Positions 52,944-61,710 of a stretch of DNA of 62,594 bases are shown piece after piece. A model generated the notes under the pieces. The model worked only from the letters and a program-made list of their open reading frames with translations, was not told the DNA's origin and searched no databases. The stretch comes from Bacillota bacterium. Its GTDB lineage: Bacteria > Bacillota > Clostridia > Lachnospirales > Lachnospiraceae. The stretch spans positions 1-62,594 of the forward strand of contig JAEWAK010000018.1 in assembly GCA_023391695.1 (NCBI GenBank). The letters are read 5' to 3'. Positions within the stretch are counted from its first letter, which is position 1, and each line of letters starts with the position of its first letter. A program made the translations under genes and the position numbers.

Positions 52944-54263
52944 CTATTCCATATTTTCAAGCAAATCGTTAAAATCGATATCCATTACCATCGGAATACC
53001 TCCATACATACCTTTTAGATATCTCTTTCTAATATTTAAATTTGGATGTATTCGCTCTTCATAAGATGTAAGAGGAACAAGTTCCTTATTAGCGTCTTTA
53101 TCTAATTTAAAAACGTAAACACAGTCCTTTGCTAAATCTGATTCTAAAAACATGGTATTATGTGTAGTAATGATTATTTGACCTTTAACAGAATTATACA
53201 TATTTTCAAGTATTGTCTCTATCAATAAATCATGTATACCTGTATCTAATTCATCAATTATAACTGTATTACCCTCTACAGCGTCAATTAAGTATGGTAA
53301 AATTTCTAACAAGCATTGCGTTCCAGTCGATTCGAGACTAAAATCTACTTCAATTAATTGATCATATACTTGTTTTTTAAGAAATAAATTATAATTCAAT
53401 TTATCATCTTTGAACTCTTTTTTATAATATACTTGTTTTATATCAGAATACAGGTGTGTAAAAAATTCATTCAATAAATTTTCTGTTTTATCAAGTTCAA
53501 CTTCTTCAGAAAGCGGAATTTCACCATTATCTAGATTTTTGAATATCTGATGAGAATTTCGTATTTTACTTCTTTCTACACGATTTCCCTCTTTTACTCG
53601 TAAAGAAAGCATATTAAAAAATAAAATTATGTCATATAAATTTTTGGTTATGCGCTTTTTCACATATCCATCTGCCTTGTCTTCAATTTCATACGTTAAT
53701 ATTGATAATAATGAATGTTTTCCCCAATACTTTTCTATTAAGTCTAAAATTTCATCTTCATAACGTGGAATCTTAAAAATATTACTGTTTATTTTTGGTG
53801 TCTGATTGTCACTAATATCAAAAAGTGTTGTTAAATTTTTATTTAAAACATATTCTAAGCGTTCAGCAACAATTCTTGTATTATTTGTTTCTAAATAATA
53901 AACACCATTATATCCTTTATAATTAAAACCAAACTCTAAAATCATGTTATCTTTCGAATTAATAGTTTTGCACTTTTTAATAATTGCTTCAGTATCGCAA
54001 AAATTATCTCTTAAAAATTTTTGAATGAATGCATCGTCTTTATCTTTATCTTCTTTTTCTCGAATATGATCCCATATATCCTTAACCGATTTGGTTTTTA
54101 AAAATTCACTAAGAGTATAAAAAGCCGTAGCAAAATTTGATTTTCCAACTCCATTTTCTCCATATATTAAAATCATTTTTTTGGGTTTTTTTCGTGTACT
54201 CATTAAATCAACGTTAAAATCAATTAATGATTTATAGTTGTGTAGATTAATATATTTAAACAT
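52944..54263 (-). CDS. AAA ATPase of a candidate defence pair
   Basis: 439 aa. Walker A GENGVGKS at 35-42, then a helical middle of about 250 residues, Walker B IIDELD at 335-340 and the switch TTHNT at 366-370. This is the SMC-like layout of the AAA_15/OLD group (RloA, AbiL, AriA). The gene starts with AGGAGG at 54274. It and its partner are much more AT-rich than neighbouring DNA, a sign of transfer. Activity on invading DNA or tRNA is inferred from related systems. Confidence 0.85.
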   Translation of the reverse strand: MFKYINLHNYKSLIDFNVDLMSTRKKPKKMILIYGENGVGKSNFATAFYTLSEFLKTKSVKDIWDHIREKEDKDKDDAFIQKFLRDNFCDTEAIIKKCKTINSKDNMILEFGFNYKGYNGVYYLETNNTRIVAERLEYVLNKNLTTLFDISDNQTPKINSNIFKIPRYEDEILDLIEKYWGKHSLLSILTYEIEDKADGYVKKRITKNLYDIILFFNMLSLRVKEGNRVERSKIRNSHQIFKNLDNGEIPLSEEVELDKTENLLNEFFTHLYSDIKQVYYKKEFKDDKLNYNLFLKKQVYDQLIEVDFSLESTGTQCLLEILPYLIDAVEGNTVIIDELDTGIHDLLIETILENMYNSVKGQIIITTHNTMFLESDLAKDCVYVFKLDKDANKELVPLTSYEERIHPNLNIRKRYLKGMYGGIPMVMDIDFNDLLENME

Positions 54264-54547
54264 TTATTTTACCTCCTATATTTACCTATGAATATATTAT
54301 ATCACCAAAATACAATTTGTATACCAATATTTTTAATATTTTTTCAAATTCTGTTATATTTTATAACATTTTTTTGCTTTTAAAATCGTTCCATTTTATT
54401 ACATTATTGAATTTTATTTATGACATACCTTCAACCAAAATATTACAGATAATCATTATTTAAAGCGTGAAGTATTCTTTTATCGTTGGAATTACAAGAA
54501 ATAAAAGTTTCAATTTCATCTGAACTAAATAAACACTGAAATATTAC
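54264..54547. promoter_or_regulatory. Upstream region of the ATPase pair
   Basis: TATAAT on the minus strand at 54296-54301. The 13-bp palindrome ATACAATTTGTAT (54310-54322) lies just upstream and could be an operator. Beyond it the DNA is very AT-rich without a supported gene. Confidence 0.5.
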
Positions 54548-54575
54548 ATGTTTTTCTTTTGCTATTTATTTATTT

Positions 54576-54830
54576 GTGGTATAATAATTCATTATCTGTT
54601 TTGGAGAGAGGCTAAACCTCTCTGTGAAAAGGTTTGGTTAGCTGTCATTAAATTTCTTGCAACTTTTCTAACTTGTATTTGCACATTTAGTTTTAGTGCA
54701 GAAAGAGAGGTCTATATGACAAATATCAATGAAGTGACAACCCAATCAATTGTTACAACGGTTAGTGTGGCAGCTAACCACCCTTTCTCCAAAGCAGATA
54801 ATACGTTGTATCATCTCATTTAGCATATAT
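54576..54830 (+). other. Promoter and small membrane-peptide frame
   Basis: TATAAT at about 54578 on the plus strand is followed by a hairpin AGAGAGG-CTAAA-CCTCTCT (54605-54623). A frame (54548-54823) passes through a strongly hydrophobic segment WLAVIKFLATFLTCICTFSF with a basic start, then AEREV and a polar 35-residue tail beginning at an ATG with AGAGAGG upstream. No family was recognised. It may be a small membrane or toxic peptide with a structured leader. Confidence 0.35.
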
Positions 54831-54999
54831 AATACTTAAATCTTTAATTCTTAAATTGCATCTGATCCAAATAAAAATACCGACATTTCCCGAACTAATG
54901 AATTTTGTCCTTGTGGGCGGCTATTTTTTTATATTATTTTGTTCCCTGTGTGTTCCCTACGCTTAATTTTTTATATTTTTTCACATTACTTTAAAATTT

Positions 55000-55035
55000 A
55001 AAAAACCCCGAAAAAATAAGGATTTTCGGGGTTTT
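55000..55035 (-). terminator. rpsI terminator
   Basis: Stem of AAAACCCCGAAAA and complement with a 6-nt loop and a T-run on the minus strand, 25 bp after the rpsI stop. It ends the rplM-rpsI unit. Confidence 0.92.
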
Positions 55036-55060
55036 GCTATTTTTTGAAATAGTCTTATTA

Positions 55061-55453
55061 TTATCTCTTTGAGAACTGAGGAGCACGACGGGCTGCCTTT
55101 AAGCCGTACTTCTTTCTTTCCTTCATTCTTGGATCTCTGGTTAAGAAACCAGCTTTCTTTAATGATGGACGATAGTCCTGATCAGCATGTAATAATGCTC
55201 TGGAAATTCCGTGTCTGATCGCACCTGCCTGACCGGTGAAACCACCTCCGCGAACATTTACAAGAACGTCAAATTTATCAACTGTATCTGTAATAACCAA
55301 TGGTTGGCGAACGATTAATTTTAATGTTTCAAGACCGAAGTAGTCATCCATGTTTCTTTTATTTATTATAACTTTACCAGTACCAGGTACTAAGTAAACT
55401 CTGGCAATACTGCTTTTTCTTCTTCCGGTTCCGTAATATTTTGCTTTAGCCAC
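55061..55453 (-). CDS. rpsI: 30S ribosomal protein S9
   Basis: 130 aa, typical. It begins KYYGTGRRKSSIARVYLVPG and ends with the universally conserved LKAARRAPQFSKR, whose Lys-Arg tail contacts the P-site tRNA. Transcribed behind rplM with a 28-bp gap. Confidence 0.99.
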   Translation of the reverse strand: MAKAKYYGTGRRKSSIARVYLVPGTGKVIINKRNMDDYFGLETLKLIVRQPLVITDTVDKFDVLVNVRGGGFTGQAGAIRHGISRALLHADQDYRPSLKKAGFLTRDPRMKERKKYGLKAARRAPQFSKR

Positions 55454-55481
55454 TGTAATTTCCTCCTTTCAACCTTTTTGA

Positions 55482-55916
55482 TTAATATTTAATCTCTAAT
55501 ACTTCTGGTTTCTGAGCAGCATTATCATGCTCCGGTCCAGCGTATACGTGTAATTTTGTGATCATCAGTCTTCCTAAAGGCCCTTTGGGAAGCATACCCT
55601 TAACAGCGAGGTTGATAGCTTCGCCGGGTTTCTTAGCCATTAATTCTCTTAATGTAGTTTCTCTCATACCGCCTACATAATCAGAGTGGTTGTAATAAAT
55701 CTTTTGATCCAATTTCTTTCCAGTTACTTTTATCTTATCAGCATTTACGATGATTACATAGTCACCGGTATCAACGTGTGGTGTGTAAGTCGGTTTATTT
55801 TTGCCTCTTAATATCTTCGCAATTTCGGATGAAAGACGTCCTAAAGTATGACCGTTTGCATCTATAACATACCATTTTCTTTCTATCGTTGCTGGACTAG
55901 CCATAAAGCTTTTCAT
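55482..55916 (-). CDS. rplM: 50S ribosomal protein L13
   Basis: 144 aa. KSFMASPATIERKWYVIDAN at the start and GMLPKGPLGRLMITKLHVYA later are standard. GGAGGG precedes the ATG. The gene follows a strong promoter and a conserved-looking leader hairpin, so autoregulation by L13 is likely. Confidence 0.99.
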   Translation of the reverse strand: MKSFMASPATIERKWYVIDANGHTLGRLSSEIAKILRGKNKPTYTPHVDTGDYVIIVNADKIKVTGKKLDQKIYYNHSDYVGGMRETTLRELMAKKPGEAINLAVKGMLPKGPLGRLMITKLHVYAGPEHDNAAQKPEVLEIKY

Positions 55917-55972
55917 TGGTTACCCTCCTTAGATTAATCTAAATATCAATTATTTTCATATTTATATGTTAA

Positions 55973-56049
55973 AATACTCTACCGGGGCTTGGCTCAAGTA
56001 TTCTCACGTCACATCTTAATATTATAATACATTCCGCCTGGTGTGTCAA
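55973..56049 (-). promoter_or_regulatory. rplM promoter and candidate L13 leader
   Basis: Minus strand TTGACA (56044-56049), 17 bp, TATAAT (56021-56026), then a leader that can fold AATACT/AGTATT (55973-56002) with a GC-rich loop (CCGGGGCTTGG on the plus strand). A structured RNA ahead of rplM is known in Firmicutes. Fold is by eye. Confidence 0.75.
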
Positions 56050-56412
56050 TAGATTTTCCGCTATTTACTCAAGTGTTTCCAAAATTTTATATCTTATTTT
56101 ATAATATATTTTGTATGATAAATATTAGCGGTTTTATATCATAAATAAAATTTTTTCTCTGTATATGATTTGGTTGTCAAAAGCCCAATATAGTAAAGTC
56201 CCTGTGGTTCTTCCCTGGGTTCAAACAAACAACGCTTGATGATGCATTTGTGTGCACAAAACACGCCTGAAAGTCCACATTTTGGTATCAGCTGACTCGA
56301 GATCCCGGCAAATATACCAAGGTGCTCGAATAGATATAATTATTCTACAATTATAGGATTTTCATACCCGTATCCATAATACATCAATAACATGTCAGAT
56401 ATCTCCTCAAAA
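56050..56412. other. Intergenic region upstream of rplM, after truA
   Basis: About 360 bp beyond the rplM promoter with no supported gene. The transition from truA to rplM is thus not one tight operon here. Confidence 0.45.
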
Positions 56413-57162
56413 CTATGGCAGTAAATCCGGATACTCAATATGAAGCAGGGTCAATCCCCGGGCAGGTGCTTTGGGCCCTGCTGCAAGGCGGTCCTTCTTA
56501 TCCAGTATTTCTTTTACATGGCCGGGGGGATATACGCCAAGGCCGACTTTAATCAAAGTGCCTACGATAATACGTACCATATTGTATAAGAAACCGTTGC
56601 CGGATATGGTTATGGAAATCATTTCTCCGGTTCTTTCCACTTTTAAATCATAAATCCTTCGGACCGTATCCGTAACCTTGGTCCTGGTAGAACAGAAACT
56701 CTTAAAGTCATGTTCACCGGTAAGATATCCGGCCGCTTCCGACATGGCTATTGTATCCAGGGGATAATATACAAAATGGGAATACAGCCTTTGTGTCGGT
56801 AAGGGAAACCGGCTGTTAAGGATCCGGTACTGATAGGTTTTTGTACTATTGCAATAACGGGGATGAAAATCCGGGGGAACTTCCCTGGAATTCTGTATTA
56901 CGATGTCTTTTGGCAGTCTTTGATTTAATGCATAGGATATCTTTTCTCCCGGAATCCGGGTGTCCGTATCGAAAACGGCTACATTTCCCAGGGCATGCAC
57001 ACCGGAATCCGTCCTGCTTGCACCTGTTACTGCTATGGGTTCGTTTAGCAGGTCACTCAGATGAGTGTTCAGGATTTCTTCAACTGTAATTCCATTGGGC
57101 TGTATCTGCCATCCGCAGTAATATGTTCCGTCATAGGCAACGATTAACATAACTCTTTTCAT
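56413..57162 (-). CDS. truA: tRNA pseudouridine(38-40) synthase
   Basis: 249 aa from the ATG at 57162 (GGAG 6 bases upstream). Starts MLIVAYDGTYYCGWQIQPNG, catalytic Asp in SRTDSGVHALGNVA (near 56), and FLYNMVRIIVGTLI near 205. It modifies the anticodon arm of many tRNAs. Cotranscribed with ecfT in the usual order. Confidence 0.97.
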   Translation of the reverse strand: MKRVMLIVAYDGTYYCGWQIQPNGITVEEILNTHLSDLLNEPIAVTGASRTDSGVHALGNVAVFDTDTRIPGEKISYALNQRLPKDIVIQNSREVPPDFHPRYCNSTKTYQYRILNSRFPLPTQRLYSHFVYYPLDTIAMSEAAGYLTGEHDFKSFCSTRTKVTDTVRRIYDLKVERTGEMISITISGNGFLYNMVRIIVGTLIKVGLGVYPPGHVKEILDKKDRLAAGPKAPARGLTLLHIEYPDLLP

Positions 57163-57228
57163 AATATACTCCATACCGGATTCCGCCGGTATTTACAAAT
57201 CCTTTCCGCAGCCAAATTAGATTGAAAT

Positions 57229-58032
57229 TTACCCAATAAATAGGTTTAATACGAATATGGCCGCCACATACAGGATTAACACCAGGTATGCCATCCCATC
57301 CCTTGGGACATATTTAAGGGGCTTCATCTTGGTTCGTCCTTCTCCCCCCCGGTAGCATCTGGCTTCCATGGCCATGGCCAAATCGTTTGCACGACGGAAA
57401 GCGGAAACGAACAAAGGAACTAAAAGCGGGATAAGGCTTTTTGCTCTTTTTAAAATACCGCCTGTTTCAAAATCGGCGCCTCTTGCCATTTGTGCTTTCA
57501 TGATCTTATCCGTTTCTTCCATTAGGATGGGGATAAAACGCAGGGCTATGGACATCATCATGGATATTTCATGTACCGGAACCTTAATTTTGCGAAGTGG
57601 CCACATTACCCGTTCCAATCCGTCTGTCAAATGGTTCGGCGTTGTGGTAAAAGTCATAAGAGAAGACCCTAAGATTAAAAACACCAGCCGTATTGCCATA
57701 AGGATAGATGTTTTTATACCCTGTGCGGTAATTCTTAAAAAACCCAACCGGAAAACTTCCGTCCCAGGTGTTAAAAACAGGTTAAAAACAACGGTAAACA
57801 GCAAAAGCACCACAATGGGCTTTAATCCCTTCACTATAAATTTAAAGGGTACTTTCGAAATACGTATGATACAATATAAAAAGAAAGCAGCAAGTATATA
57901 TCCATAATAATTCTGAAATGTAAATAATGAAATTATATATACAATTGTCCCGATTAATTTTACTCTCGGATCCAGTCTGTGAAGAATGGAATCTGCCGGA
58001 TAATATTGTCCTATGGTGATATCTCTGATCAT
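57229..58032 (-). CDS. ecfT: ECF transporter transmembrane subunit EcfT
   Basis: 267 aa. Five to six membrane helices and the two coupling motifs QMARGADFETG (near 183) and MEARCYRGGEG (near 226) that insert into the ATPases. It forms the shared energising module for vitamin and metal S-components encoded elsewhere. Confidence 0.96.
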   Translation of the reverse strand: MIRDITIGQYYPADSILHRLDPRVKLIGTIVYIISLFTFQNYYGYILAAFFLYCIIRISKVPFKFIVKGLKPIVVLLLFTVVFNLFLTPGTEVFRLGFLRITAQGIKTSILMAIRLVFLILGSSLMTFTTTPNHLTDGLERVMWPLRKIKVPVHEISMMMSIALRFIPILMEETDKIMKAQMARGADFETGGILKRAKSLIPLLVPLFVSAFRRANDLAMAMEARCYRGGEGRTKMKPLKYVPRDGMAYLVLILYVAAIFVLNLFIG

Positions 58033-58051
58033 ATTTTATCTTCCTTCTTCA

Positions 58052-58906
58052 TTAAAGCGATTGTCTTAAAGCACGAAGGATTTCTTCTTTTGCTTCTTCT
58101 ACGGTTGTAGCTGAAGTATTGACGGAAAATCCTTTATTTTTTAATTCATTCATGACATAAGTTACCTGGGGGGCTGCCAGTCCTATTTTCTCCAGCTCTT
58201 TATAATGGGTAAAAACATTATGGGGTGTATCGTTGTAGGCAATTTCACCTTTATTCATGACAATAAGTCGATTTGCATATTTGGCTACATCCTCCATACT
58301 GTGGGAAACCAAAATAATTGTAATATTACTCTCCCTGTGCAGTTTGGCAATCTGCTCTAATATTTCATCCCTGCCTTTAGGATCAAGCCCCGCAGTAGGT
58401 TCATCCAATATCAGAACCTCCGGCTTCATTGCCAATACGCCTGCAATTGCCACCCTTCGCTTTTGTCCCCCGGACAATTCAAAAGGGGAAGCATCCAGGA
58501 TATCATCCCCTAAACCTACCATCTTGATCGCTTCATAGGTCCTTAAATCGATTTCAAGATTTTCAAGGCCCAGATTTCTGGGGCCAAAACTCACATCCTT
58601 GTAAACCGTGGTTTCAAACAGCTGATGTTCCGGATATTGAAACACCAGCCCGACTTTGCTCCTTAAGGCTTTCATATTATAGTTCTTTTCATAAATATCC
58701 TGGCCTTTATAAAAAATGGTTCCGCCGGTCGCTTTCATTAATCCGTTTAAATGCTGCGTCAGAGTGGATTTACCGGAACCGGTGTGGCCGATTAATCCGA
58801 TAAAATCGCCTTCCTCTATTACCAGATTGATATCTTTTAAAGCATGCTTTTCATAAGCATTGCCCGGACTATATACATAATTCAGTTTATCAACAATAAT
58901 TAACAT
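58052..58906 (-). CDS. ecfA2: ECF transporter ATPase EcfA2
   Basis: 284 aa. Walker A GHTGSGKST at 40-48, LSGGQKRRVAIAG near 140 and DEPTAGLD near 165. The second ATPase of the ECF module; gap of 19 bp to ecfT. Confidence 0.95.
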   Translation of the reverse strand: MLIIVDKLNYVYSPGNAYEKHALKDINLVIEEGDFIGLIGHTGSGKSTLTQHLNGLMKATGGTIFYKGQDIYEKNYNMKALRSKVGLVFQYPEHQLFETTVYKDVSFGPRNLGLENLEIDLRTYEAIKMVGLGDDILDASPFELSGGQKRRVAIAGVLAMKPEVLILDEPTAGLDPKGRDEILEQIAKLHRESNITIILVSHSMEDVAKYANRLIVMNKGEIAYNDTPHNVFTHYKELEKIGLAAPQVTYVMNELKNKGFSVNTSATTVEEAKEEILRALRQSL

Positions 58907-58954
58907 AGTAACCTCCCTGGAAAATGCCGAAACTGCACCTTCCCAACACCAAAG

Positions 58955-59806
58955 CTATGCAATGCCGCCGATTGCCTCAACTAATTCTTCAACTGTAAGT
59001 ATACCTTTCGGAATGGCTAAGCCTTTATTGCTCAGTTCATAGGCCAGTTCCGTAACCTGGGGCACTGCCAGCCGGTATTGTTTTAATTCATCTACCCTGG
59101 AGAAGATTTCCCGGGGAGTGCCTTGCATAACAACCTTTCCCTGGTCCATAACAATCACTTTATCCGCATGGATAACTTCCTCCATATAATGGGTAATTAA
59201 CAGAACTGTTACTTTCTCTCTTTGGTTTAATTCCCGTACGGTTTGTATTACTTCTTTACGGCCGATTGGGTCTAACATTGCGGTGGGTTCATCCAAAACA
59301 ATGCATTGGGGTTTCATGGCCATGATCCCGGCTATGGCTACTCTTTGCTTCTGCCCGCCGGATAACTTATTCGGGGAATGTGTGCGGTACTCATACATTC
59401 CTACCGCTTTTAAGCTCTCTTCCACACGCTTCCAGATTTCCTCCGTCGGAACGCCTAAATTTTCCGCGCCGAAACCCACATCCTCTTCTACAACGGTAGC
59501 AATAATTTGGTTATCCGGATTCTGAAACACCATCCCGGCTGTCTGCCTGATATCCCATACCTTGTCTTCTTCTCTTGTATCCATACCGTTCACCCATACG
59601 GTTCCTTCCGTTGGGGATAAAATTGCATTTATGTGCTTCGCCATAGTAGATTTACCGGAGCCATTATGGCCTAAAATAGCGACAAAATCCCCTTTTAAAA
59701 CCTCCAGATCCACATTGTCGATAGCACGGTTAATAGACTCTACATTACCTTCTTCGTCTCTTCTTATATATTCAAATATTAAATTCTGCGCTTTAATCAT
59801 TCCCAT
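58955..59806 (-). CDS. ecfA1: ECF transporter ATPase EcfA1
   Basis: 283 aa. Walker A GHNGSGKST at 47-55, LSGGQKQRVAIAG near 145 and DEPTAMLD near 170. First gene of the ecfA1-ecfA2-ecfT-truA unit, which in relatives follows rplQ; here lepB has been placed between rplQ and this operon. Confidence 0.95.
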   Translation of the reverse strand: MGMIKAQNLIFEYIRRDEEGNVESINRAIDNVDLEVLKGDFVAILGHNGSGKSTMAKHINAILSPTEGTVWVNGMDTREEDKVWDIRQTAGMVFQNPDNQIIATVVEEDVGFGAENLGVPTEEIWKRVEESLKAVGMYEYRTHSPNKLSGGQKQRVAIAGIMAMKPQCIVLDEPTAMLDPIGRKEVIQTVRELNQREKVTVLLITHYMEEVIHADKVIVMDQGKVVMQGTPREIFSRVDELKQYRLAVPQVTELAYELSNKGLAIPKGILTVEELVEAIGGIA

Positions 59807-60401
59807 GCATAAACCTTCTTTAATCTGATAAGTTACAGAACAATAACCTCTGTCCTGTCTAATTTCTACCTTGAATCATTCATTTTTATTTGACTTACTT
59901 CCTTAACTTTCTACATTGTAAAGTAAAATATGAAGATTTGCAACGTATTTTTATTTAATCCGGATTTTTAATTTTTCTTCCAGTGCCTGGAAACATTGTC
60001 CGCCGAAACCGCAGTGACACAATGGTTATGAAATTATTAAGATTTCTGATTTTAGAATCCGGTATTTGAAATTTATTTTTAAGATTTTTAAGTTTGACAT
60101 TTTATGAATTAAGTAATATAGTAACTTTAGTGTTTACATTTATGGACATATCTATCTTAAGCCAAATTCCAATAAGCATTTCCTCCACAGCTTAAAATTT
60201 AATTATTTTTGATTGAATTGTTACCAATAATTTATTCTTTTATTTTTCATTACATAGACTTGGTTCTTACCCACCAAGTCAAATATATTGGCTGAATATT
60301 TAAATCGTTGTTTGTATATGGTTCAATGACTATTTTGGTTTTATTAAATGTGTACCGGTTACAGCAGCAAAATACAAAAGTAGAAAGGATTAAATATTAG
60401 T
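59807..60401. other. Divergent intergenic region ecfA1 / lepB
   Basis: 595 bp with no supported gene and no family seen in six frames. It must hold the promoters of both operons. It is very AT-rich. Confidence 0.45.
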
Positions 60402-60923
60402 ATGAATGATAAAAAGGAAGAAATTCTGGATTGGGTCAAGGTTGTCCTGGCTGCACTTGCTATCGCGTTTATTTTAAATAATTTTATTATTGTAAATGCA
60501 CAGGTCCCTACAGGCTCCATGGAAAATACTGTTATGACTAAGGACCGGGTATTTGCTTTCCGGTTAGCTTACGTTCTTGAAGAACCAAAACGCGGGGATA
60601 TTGTCATATTTCCCTTTCCCGATGATGAGAGTGAAAATTATCTGAAAAGAATTATCGGGCTTCCCGGTGACACTATAGAAATTACGGATGGCAAAGTATA
60701 CATAAACGGCAGTGAGGAACCATTAAAAGAAGATTATCTGAAAGAAAAACCAACCGGTTCCTATGGTCCTTATCAGGTTCCTGAGGGATCCTATTTTATG
60801 CTGGGAGATAACCGTAATATATCACTGGACTCCCGTTTTTGGAAGAATCCCTATGTAAAACGTGATAAAATTATGGGGAAAGTAATCCTTCGTTATTATC
60901 CCTCTGTTAAATTATTAAAATAA
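60402..60923 (+). CDS. lepB: Type I signal peptidase
   Basis: 173 aa, short SipS-type form with one N-terminal membrane span (residues 12-31). Catalytic Ser39 in VPTGSMENT and Lys82 in NYLKRIIGLPGD, then the GDNRNISLDSRFW box near 140. It cleaves Sec and Tat signal peptides on the outer face of the membrane. Ribosome site AGAAAGGA precedes the ATG. Plus-strand island among minus-strand ribosomal genes. Confidence 0.96.
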   Translation: MNDKKEEILDWVKVVLAALAIAFILNNFIIVNAQVPTGSMENTVMTKDRVFAFRLAYVLEEPKRGDIVIFPFPDDESENYLKRIIGLPGDTIEITDGKVYINGSEEPLKEDYLKEKPTGSYGPYQVPEGSYFMLGDNRNISLDSRFWKNPYVKRDKIMGKVILRYYPSVKLLK

Positions 60924-60984
60924 TAGTTACTCCAGTTTTTGCGGCACCGGTTAATAATCGGCGCCAGCCGGATTGATTGATTTT

Positions 60985-61030
60985 TAAAGTTGTCGGAAGC
61001 TGGAGCGTGATTGAAAAATAATTGCACCGG
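60985..61030. repeat. Dispersed repeat, short third copy
   Basis: CTGGAGCGTG-TTGAAAAAT-ATTGCACCG in the order seen at 336-370 and 21461-21500. About 45 bp. It lies between lepB and the terminator at 61070. Confidence 0.5.
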
Positions 61031-61069
61031 TAAAATATAATATCCGGGAGAAAGACAAATAAGATATCT

Positions 61070-61112
61070 AAAAGGAGCTGCTTCAATTCTAAGTTTGAAA
61101 CAGCTCCCTTTT
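61070..61112. terminator. Bidirectional terminator between lepB and rplQ
   Basis: Stem AAAAGGAGCTG-TTCAA with TTGAA-CAGCTCCCTTTT, 7-8 nt loop. T-runs on both strands let it end both convergent genes. Confidence 0.88.
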
Positions 61113-61147
61113 ATTTATTTTTTGACTTAGAATACGAATATCACCGA

Positions 61148-61684
61148 TTACACTAACTCGATTAATACTTCCATAGCTGCATCGCCTTTACGGGGTCCGA
61201 TCTTTACGATTCTTGTATAACCGCCGTTACGGCTTACATACTTAGGTGCGATTTCTTCAAATAACTTATCGGTGACATCAACGGTCTTTGTATTTCTCTT
61301 CTTTCCAGCAGCTTCTGCCGGAACTTCCGTTACGGAATAAAGGAATTTTAACATTTGTCTTCTTGCATGAAGACGGGTTGCATTATCTTTTTTGATTGTT
61401 TTTTCAACATCATCATATACTGTAACCTTTTTACCGTCAACAACTTCTTTAACTTTATTCCCGTCTTTATCTTTACGGGCTACTTTTGCTTTTACTGTTA
61501 CTGTTTCGAAATTATCTTTCTCTTTCACAGCTAAAGCTATCATGCCTTCAGCGATTCTGCGGATTTCCTTTGCTTTCGCTTCGGTTGTTATGATTTTACC
61601 ATTGTATAATAAATTTGTTACTTGGTTTCTAAGCAACGCTTTTCTCTGGTTGGATGTTCTTCCAAGTTTTCTATAGCCTGCCAT
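61148..61684 (-). CDS. rplQ: 50S ribosomal protein L17
   Basis: 178 aa, about 50 longer than most L17. It starts MAGYRKLGRTSNQRKALLRN and ends GGYTRIVKIGPRKGDAAMEV. The extra part (about 75-105, Lys-rich, VVDGKKVTVYDDVEK) is an insertion seen in Lachnospiraceae. Cotranscribed behind rpoA. Confidence 0.98.
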   Translation of the reverse strand: MAGYRKLGRTSNQRKALLRNQVTNLLYNGKIITTEAKAKEIRRIAEGMIALAVKEKDNFETVTVKAKVARKDKDGNKVKEVVDGKKVTVYDDVEKTIKKDNATRLHARRQMLKFLYSVTEVPAEAAGKKRNTKTVDVTDKLFEEIAPKYVSRNGGYTRIVKIGPRKGDAAMEVLIELV

Positions 61685-61710
61685 TTTTTTCCCTCCTTTA
61701 ACTTCTGTTT

